From: a virus
IMG/VR virus record: IMGVR_UViG_3300030090_002125
Coordinates: 1-31,309 of that record
DNA: 31,309 bases
Reading direction: 5' to 3' (one strand)
Shown here: positions 27,165-31,309 of the stretch, piece after piece
How positions within the stretch are numbered: the first letter of the stretch is position 1
How the letters are laid out: the number at the start of each line of letters is the position of its first letter
Translations under genes and position numbers: made by a program
Notes under the pieces: generated by a model
Databases searched by the model: none
What the model saw: the letters and a program-made list of their open reading frames with translations, nothing else
Told to the model about the DNA's origin: nothing

Positions 27165-27289
27165 TCGGGGAGCCTGATGACCTATTGCAAAGCTAGGTCT
27201 GAAAGTTTAGGAAAATTGTAGCCAAAAATCTACAAAAGACAGGGAGGCTATTCTATGCGAGAAGAGAATAGTTTACTTATCCCCCGACT
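27163..27289 (+). ncRNA. Candidate structured RNA, multi-branched, 127 bases
   Basis: AGTCGGGG (27163-27170) is mirrored by CCCCGACT (27282-27289). Directly inside, AGCCT (27171-27175) is mirrored by AGGCT (27245-27249). Enclosed hairpins are GACCTA/TAGGTC (27179-27199) and TTGTAG/CTACAA (27216-27235); ATTCT/AGAAT (27250-27269 area) lies between the inner and outer closing strands. The closing helices are GC-rich in AT-rich DNA. The 3' end overlaps the end of the minus-strand resolvase gene. On the minus strand the TTGTAG hairpin is followed by TTTT, so that part may simply end the resolvase transcript. No known RNA family is recognised. Confidence 0.4.
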
Positions 27290-27716
27290 TATTAATTGTT
27301 TCTATGTTTATCACAGTAAGGGGCCTTGGGGTCTCTTTTTTATCGCAGTAATATTTTCGAGCATGCAAACTTACCACTTGCGAATCATCAGCAATAGCAG
27401 ATAATGTTAAAGCATCTAAAGTGCTACGACATAATTTATCAATGTCTCCCTGCCTTCTATTAGGATATTTTGGCGCTGACGGTTTTACTTCACCATTCGC
27501 ATAAAGATGGGAAATTGGTCTATCGAACCAAAAAACTAAATCAACGTGTACTGGATCAACAATTATTTGTTTCACAACTTTATTTGCCTCTACCCTAACA
27601 GCTTCTTTCCATGGCCCTACCCTTTTACACATTTCTACCATTATTCCGCGTCCAACGTGCCTTTTACTACCCTGTGGTGCAGCTTCAATACCTTCAACAG
27701 TAATTACATATTCCAT
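27273..27716 (-). CDS. rusA: RusA-type Holliday junction resolvase
   Basis: 147 residues. The hallmark 'RRQGDIDKLCRSTLDALTLSAIADDSQVVSLHARKYY' (residues 88-123) matches RusA: Asp91 and Asp93 for metal binding, Asp101, then Asp110-Asp111-x-Gln-Val. Where E. coli RusA has the catalytic Lys76, this protein has Arg97, as in some phage subfamilies. 'APQGSKRH' near residue 13 is another family motif. It cuts four-way junctions so that branched replication products can be packaged. It is a single minus-strand gene between plus-strand units, and its ATG is only five bases from the divergent initiator gene. Confidence 0.85.
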   Translation of the reverse strand: MEYVITVEGIEAAPQGSKRHVGRGIMVEMCKRVGPWKEAVRVEANKVVKQIIVDPVHVDLVFWFDRPISHLYANGEVKPSAPKYPNRRQGDIDKLCRSTLDALTLSAIADDSQVVSLHARKYYCDKKETPRPLTVINIETINKSGDK

Positions 27717-27721
27717 AAAAA

Positions 27722-28486
27722 ATGAGTTTCATACCAGAAAATACTCCTTTCGTATCTTTGCCTACAGCTTTGAAAGGAAGAATAGACCCACACCAGTTAG
27801 CGGTGTTATGGGTATTGCAAAGTTACTATCCAAATATCTGGCCTAGTTATAGCACGATCTCAAAAGACGCGGGTATGTGCCGCACAAAAGTAATTCATAC
27901 TGTTGAACAACTTTGTTCATTAGGTTGGTTACAAAAAGTTTCTAGAGTTGATGAACATGGTCAAAAAACTAATGCATATCGAGTTACAGTTTGGCATGAA
28001 TGTAGAGTTCCAGTACCTCAACTATCTAGTAGTGAACCGCAGTCCATCTCAGCAACCAGTACACCAGATAAACTACCCCAGTGTATCTCAGCAACTAGGG
28101 GTGGTGTATCTCATGAACCCGAAGTAAAACAAGTAAAACTAAAACAAAAAACTAAAAAGAAAGGATATTCTGAAAAATTTGAATCTTTTTGGAAAAAATA
28201 CCAATCTCAAAATAATAAATGTGTTTCACAATCTAAAAAACCAGCCTATCGAGAATGGGAACAGCTTGATAAAAAAACACAGGAAAAATTAGAAGATGCA
28301 CTAGAGGCAGATTCAAGACTTAGAGTAAAACTTATTAGAGACGGTAAATTTGTACCAATGTGGCCTGACTGTTTTAGATGGATTAAGAATGGCCAATACG
28401 AACAGTTTTTAGAGTTGCACGAACAGAAATCTAAGTCAAGATTGAATCATATGCTTGCAAACAAAGCAAGTAATCAACCCTTTTAA
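27722..28486 (+). CDS. Replication initiator-like protein with winged helix
   Basis: 254 residues. Residues ~12-95 ('LPTALKGRIDPHQLAVLWVLQSYYPNIWPSYSTISKDAGMCRTKVIHTVEQLCSLGWLQKVSR') form a winged helix-turn-helix like that of phage replication proteins (O / helix-turn-helix 36 type). A Ser/Pro/Lys-rich linker (~97-148) follows. The end ('FESFWKKYQ..........KKPAYREWEQLDKKTQEKLEDALEA') is a helical domain seen in primosome-type proteins that recruit the helicase. It would bind the origin and load host helicase. The origin is often inside such a gene; no clear iterons were seen here. Confidence 0.7.
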   Translation: MSFIPENTPFVSLPTALKGRIDPHQLAVLWVLQSYYPNIWPSYSTISKDAGMCRTKVIHTVEQLCSLGWLQKVSRVDEHGQKTNAYRVTVWHECRVPVPQLSSSEPQSISATSTPDKLPQCISATRGGVSHEPEVKQVKLKQKTKKKGYSEKFESFWKKYQSQNNKCVSQSKKPAYREWEQLDKKTQEKLEDALEADSRLRVKLIRDGKFVPMWPDCFRWIKNGQYEQFLELHEQKSKSRLNHMLANKASNQPF

Positions 28487-28489
28487 ATT

Positions 28490-28684
28490 ATGCAAAGCTT
28501 ATTAACGACAGGAAAAGCTGCCCGATCACTTGGAATATCTGTATGTTCTCTCAGAAGATATAGAGATATAGTTGGAGGCTTTTTAAAAAAAGATGAACAT
28601 TGGTTTTCAGGTGCATATGAAAATAGCCCTATAAGATGGGATATTGAAAAATGTCATGAAATTATTTGTAGTAGAAACAAATGA
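28490..28684 (+). CDS. Small HTH protein (MerR/excisionase-like, 64 aa)
   Basis: 64 residues. 'LLTTGKAARSLGISVCSLRRYRD' is a MerR/excisionase-type helix-turn-helix ('T.G.AA..LGIS..TLRRY'), then 'GGFLKKDEHWFSGAYENSPIRWDIEKCHE', a wing-like region. It is the second such protein in the window. Likely roles are DNA binding for regulation or replication control. Three bases separate it from the initiator gene, and it overlaps the next by four. Confidence 0.7.
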   Translation: MQSLLTTGKAARSLGISVCSLRRYRDIVGGFLKKDEHWFSGAYENSPIRWDIEKCHEIICSRNK

Positions 28685-29154
28685 AAAATTATAAAAGATC
28701 TGCAATAGATCGAGATATTACTTTCAGGCCACCAGTTCACAACTGCTACGCTTGCAACGATACTGGAATCGTACACAATTCAGATGGATTAATTAATAAC
28801 TATCTTGGAGACTACGATATTACAGAGTCTGGAACTAGAGTTGCAGGTAGTGATTTAGCTATCATTTGTTATTGTGAAGCTGTTTACCCAAAATATAATG
28901 AAGAAGCACAATTAACTGGTCATGGATTTCGAGATGGCGAAGGTAATATAAGAAATAGTGTTGGTATTGATGTAGATAAAGATATAATTAGGCAGCTACA
29001 TAATATAAGAAAAGATGCTTGGAAATCTACTGCCACACTAATGAGTCGAATTATCCAAAAAAACCTAAAAAGCAAAAAAACAGAATTACCTGCAGAAATG
29101 CAAGGAGTAAAAAATCAATTAGTTAATTTTAAGTTAAAATCGTTAAATTCTTGA
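28681..29154 (+). CDS. Cys-rich protein with possible zinc site (157 aa)
   Basis: 157 residues, ATGA overlap with the HTH gene. 'HNCYACNDTGIVH' (Cys22-x2-Cys25-x2-Thr-Gly) and 'IICYCEAVYP' (Cys63, Cys65) would make a four-cysteine zinc site of the DnaJ-like 'CxxCxxTG' type. The C-terminal half is helical and Lys-rich. I recall similar hypothetical proteins in cyanobacteria and their phages. It may assist the initiator or bind nucleic acid; the function is unknown. Confidence 0.6.
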   Translation: MKNYKRSAIDRDITFRPPVHNCYACNDTGIVHNSDGLINNYLGDYDITESGTRVAGSDLAIICYCEAVYPKYNEEAQLTGHGFRDGEGNIRNSVGIDVDKDIIRQLHNIRKDAWKSTATLMSRIIQKNLKSKKTELPAEMQGVKNQLVNFKLKSLNS

Positions 29155-29164
29155 TTTTACTCCG

Positions 29165-29182
29165 CTCAGATTGCCTTCTGAG
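29165..29182 (+). other. Hairpin in the gap 29155-29231
   Basis: CTCAGA (29165-29170) pairs with TCTGAG (29177-29182) around a six-base loop. There is no T-run after it, so it is not a standard terminator. It separates the replication genes from the ParB/methyltransferase island and may be a processing site. Confidence 0.35.
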
Positions 29183-29231
29183 GCCTCTGTAATTATTCCC
29201 CTATACGTTTCTACCCTTGAAAAAACCACAT

Positions 29232-29402
29232 ATGCGCGGGTTATCTTACCGCACCTCCAAAGATTACATTGCTTACGATCCACTACAAAAATGTAATTAT
29301 AGAATTCTTAACGGAAAGCGGCTATGGTTACAGCCAAGACCTAAAGAAGTGTACCTGTCAAAAAAAGAGCTAAAGTGTGGACAGTTAACAATCTCGCTAT
29401 GA
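29232..29402 (+). CDS. Small basic protein at the head of the modification island (56 aa)
   Basis: 56 residues from ATG 29232; a TTG at 29217 would add five residues. 'MRGLSYRTSKDYIAYDPLQKCNYRILNGKRLWLQPRPKEVYLSKKELKCG' is basic and aromatic-rich, probably a small beta domain that binds nucleic acid. Its stop overlaps the ATG of the ParB-like gene (ATGA at 29399-29402), which fixes the start of that gene and links the two. No family is named with certainty. Confidence 0.55.
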   Translation: MRGLSYRTSKDYIAYDPLQKCNYRILNGKRLWLQPRPKEVYLSKKELKCGQLTISL

Positions 29403-30016
29403 CCACAACACCAAATTTACCTATATTCTCACCAGAGGATATTAAACAATCAAGAATAATAGATTTAACCCTTTATAAAGATAATCCTAGAGTACATAGT
29501 GATGTTCAAATAGAAAGATTAGCAATCTCACTTCAGGAGTTTGGCTTTACTAACCCTGTATTAATTGATGACATGGGTAATGTTGTTTGTGGTCATGGTC
29601 GTATTGCAGCTGCAAAAAAAATAGGACTAGAGACAGTTCCAACTATTACGCTTTCTCATCTAACACCAGATCAGCGTAGAGCCTACATAATTGCAGATAA
29701 TCAACTTGCCTTAAACTCTAGTTGGGACGATGACATATTAAAACAAGAATTAGAAGCATTAATGGAAAATGGATTTGATTTATCTGTTTTAGGCTGGGGC
29801 GATGATGTACCGACCTTTGCAGATGAGCCTGATTATGGTTCCTTAGAAGATTTTGACGACCCTACTAGCGAACTAGCTAATGATGTAATGAAAGCAATAC
29901 AGATAGAATTTAGACCAGAAGATTATGAAGAGGCTAAAGAAGTAGTAGGAGAAGCAAGAAAAAAAGGTATTTATGTAGGGCAAGAATTAGTGAAAGCTTT
30001 AAAAAACTTAAATTAA
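29399..30016 (+). CDS. ParB-like nuclease-fold protein of the modification island
   Basis: 205 residues from ATG 29399 (ATGA overlap; a GTG at 29375 is unlikely). Residues 18-105 are a ParB N-terminal domain: 'IIDLTLYKDNPRVHSDVQIERLAISLQEFGFTNPVLIDDMGNVVCGHGRIAAAKKIG', with Gly65-His-Gly-Arg68, and 'YIIADNQLALNSSWD' after it. This type, without a partition HTH, is widespread in phages next to DNA methyltransferases. It is followed with one-base overlap by an FkbM-type methyltransferase. It could guide or regulate DNA modification or act as a nuclease. Confidence 0.75.
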   Translation: MTTTPNLPIFSPEDIKQSRIIDLTLYKDNPRVHSDVQIERLAISLQEFGFTNPVLIDDMGNVVCGHGRIAAAKKIGLETVPTITLSHLTPDQRRAYIIADNQLALNSSWDDDILKQELEALMENGFDLSVLGWGDDVPTFADEPDYGSLEDFDDPTSELANDVMKAIQIEFRPEDYEEAKEVVGEARKKGIYVGQELVKALKNLN

Positions 30017-30720
30017 TGAAGTTGGAAAAGGGAGAAATTAACGGTATTAAATTTTTTTACCGTGAAGGATTTTCTGATGCCAAAACTTTTATAGAAGTAC
30101 TGAAACAAGATTGTTACCAAAAAAAAGGAATGACCATAAAGGCCAACGAATCGTGGCTTGATTGTGGTGGTAATGTTGGTGCTTTTTCACTATTAGCAGC
30201 TTCTAAAGGTGCATCAACTGTTTGTTATGAGCCTGACCCTTACAGTTGTGAAATGATAGAAAAAAACCTTAAATTAAATGGTTTTGAAAATGCAGTAGAA
30301 ATTAAAGAGGCAGCACTTGTACATGATGAAAGAAAGTCTACAATTTTAACTATCGGACCTAACGGCGGGGTTTGGCGTAATTCGATAATGCACAAAGGCA
30401 TTAGAAAAAAAGGTATAAAAGTACCATGTATAAATTTTGATACGCAAGCTGGCCTAGCCGATAATTGTAAAATGGATATTGAAGGCGCAGAAATACCAAT
30501 TCTTACGCATAGTATGGCCACCTTTAAAAAACTTGTTTATGAATGGAGTTTTGATTATGACCCATATATACCAAAACTTTGGAATGTGATCGACAAACAA
30601 AAAGCAGATTACCGTGTAGAAGCAGAATATAAGTCTCTGCACTATGTTGAAAGGGACGTTACATTTTGGGGTGCTACTTGGTTTCCTAAAAACTCTATGG
30701 TTTATTGTTTTGCATTATGA
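30016..30720 (+). CDS. FkbM-family methyltransferase
   Basis: 234 residues. 'WLDCGGNVGAFSLLAASKGA' (residues 47-66) is the SAM-binding loop with Asp49 and Gly51, Glu72 in 'VCYEPDP' is the ribose-binding acid, and 'KMDIEGAE' (152-159) is the family signature. FkbM enzymes mostly methylate hydroxyl groups on sugars or other small molecules, rather than DNA bases. Overlaps with both neighbours show the three genes are made together, so its substrate may be a group made by the dioxygenase-like neighbour. The N- and C-termini are complete. Confidence 0.8.
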   Translation: MKLEKGEINGIKFFYREGFSDAKTFIEVLKQDCYQKKGMTIKANESWLDCGGNVGAFSLLAASKGASTVCYEPDPYSCEMIEKNLKLNGFENAVEIKEAALVHDERKSTILTIGPNGGVWRNSIMHKGIRKKGIKVPCINFDTQAGLADNCKMDIEGAEIPILTHSMATFKKLVYEWSFDYDPYIPKLWNVIDKQKADYRVEAEYKSLHYVERDVTFWGATWFPKNSMVYCFAL

Positions 30721-31309
30721 AACTACCTGAACTAATCCTGAAACCTGTAACATCGCCCCTTAAGATTGGCGATTCTGTAGGAGGTTTTGAACCTAACGTA
30801 TTTGATGATTGTATATTAGTTGACCCTGATGGAACAGCAGTAGGTTTATTTATCAAAACTTTGCCTGATGATTTACAAAATCTAGTCAACATAGTTGACA
30901 AAGAAATACAAACTAAGCGGGTACCTAAATCAGAAATGAAAAGATCTAGCGGGTTACACAACAAAAAAGCTGAAGTACTGCAATACTCTACTATTTGCGG
31001 TTCTTGTCCACCTAAGCCTCACATGAGAAGGCCTTATGCTACTAGATCATCTGTTCACTCAGTTAAAAGCGCCAATGTTTTTGTAAAAGCAATTAATGCA
31101 GCTGGTATCAAATCTTTTGAATTGGTTAAAAAATATATTCCAACAGTTGCTGAAAATCATTTATTGAAAATTAAGCAAAGAATACCTGATAACTGGCGTT
31201 TTGCTAATAATTTCAGTTCTACAATTTCAAACTGCAACATATCCGCACCAGTTCACCAAGACCACGCCAATGTAAAAGGTGCTATAAATATGATTATTAC
31301 CAAAAGACG
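30717..31309 (+). CDS. Putative 2OG-Fe(II) dioxygenase, possibly TET/JBP-like (3' end outside window)
   Basis: The first 197 residues, beginning in an ATGA overlap with the methyltransferase gene and open to the window end. Residues ~91-120 ('ICGSCPPKPHMRRPYATRSSVHSVKSAN') are a distinctive motif I recall from phage hypothetical proteins. Near the end, 'FSSTISNCNISAPVHQDHANVKGAINMII' has an His180-x-Asp182 pair with following Asn, like the metal site of TET/JBP-type dioxygenases. The second metal His and the 2OG-binding Arg would lie past the window. If right, it may oxidise a base or a side group. The assignment is tentative. Confidence 0.5.
   Translation, partial: MKLPELILKPVTSPLKIGDSVGGFEPNVFDDCILVDPDGTAVGLFIKTLPDDLQNLVNIVDKEIQTKRVPKSEMKRSSGLHNKKAEVLQYSTICGSCPPKPHMRRPYATRSSVHSVKSANVFVKAINAAGIKSFELVKKYIPTVAENHLLKIKQRIPDNWRFANNFSSTISNCNISAPVHQDHANVKGAINMIITKR

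Noticed and set aside
27173-27204. Hammerhead ribozyme, suggested by CTGATGA followed by GAAA
   Set aside because: The best pairing uses GACCTA/TAGGTC, which takes the GA of the CTGATGA core into the helix, and the shorter CCTA/TAGG stem leaves three extra bases before GAAA. No matching stem III and cleavage triplet were found.
1-31309. CRISPR array or insertion sequence
   Set aside because: No regularly spaced repeats, no transposase and no terminal inverted repeats with target duplications were found on reading both strands.

Overview
The window is a stretch of a tailed double-stranded DNA phage with a long, flexible, lambda-like (siphovirus) tail. It is low in G+C, gene-dense and built largely of genes that overlap by 1, 4 or 8 bases. 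Most starts lack a Shine-Dalgarno motif. Several small hypothetical genes (the secreted trio at 17704-19219, the pair at 19521-19966, the DUF7936-like gene at 16210) resemble families I associate with marine cyanophages. A marine picocyanobacterium (Prochlorococcus/Synechococcus) is therefore the likeliest host, but that is inference. No terminase, portal, integrase, CI-like repressor or clear endolysin is visible; the first two probably lie left of the window.

Layout. (1) 1-4403, plus strand: end of a scaffold-like gene, major capsid protein, decoration-like protein, a DnaT-like adaptor, two tandemly duplicated small genes, then neck and tail-completion genes. (2) 4406-14038, plus: tail tube protein, tail assembly chaperones joined by a textbook -1 frameshift signal, tape measure, and the lambda M-L-K-I-J series of tail-tip proteins. 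(3) 14054-17707, plus: an S74-chaperone tail fibre with its own candidate promoters, two small proteins, then three membrane or proline-rich genes ending at a double terminator. (4) 17704-19455, minus: three predicted secreted proteins and a two-helix membrane protein, divergent from two small plus-strand genes (19521-19966). (5) 20006-24833, minus: an early operon with small unknown genes, a RecE-like exonuclease, a ParB-like protein, an ERF annealing protein, a small HTH protein and an SSB-like protein. (6) 24834-25030: a divergent control region with dyads and direct repeats. (7) 25031-27164, plus: small early genes of unknown function. (8) 27163-31309: a candidate structured RNA, a minus-strand RusA-type resolvase, a replication-initiator-like winged-helix protein, a second small HTH protein, a Cys-rich protein, and a ParB / FkbM-methyltransferase / 2OG-dioxygenase-like island cut by the window end.

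How the parts may work together: exonuclease, annealing protein, SSB-like protein and RusA form a complete phage recombination set placed next to a replication initiator. The virion genes follow standard lambda order. The right-end ParB, methyltransferase and dioxygenase-like genes are translationally coupled and could be a nucleic-acid or sugar modification pathway. The least explained parts are the 54-codon gene flanked by structured elements near 27000, the right-end enzyme island, and the secreted-protein cassette.
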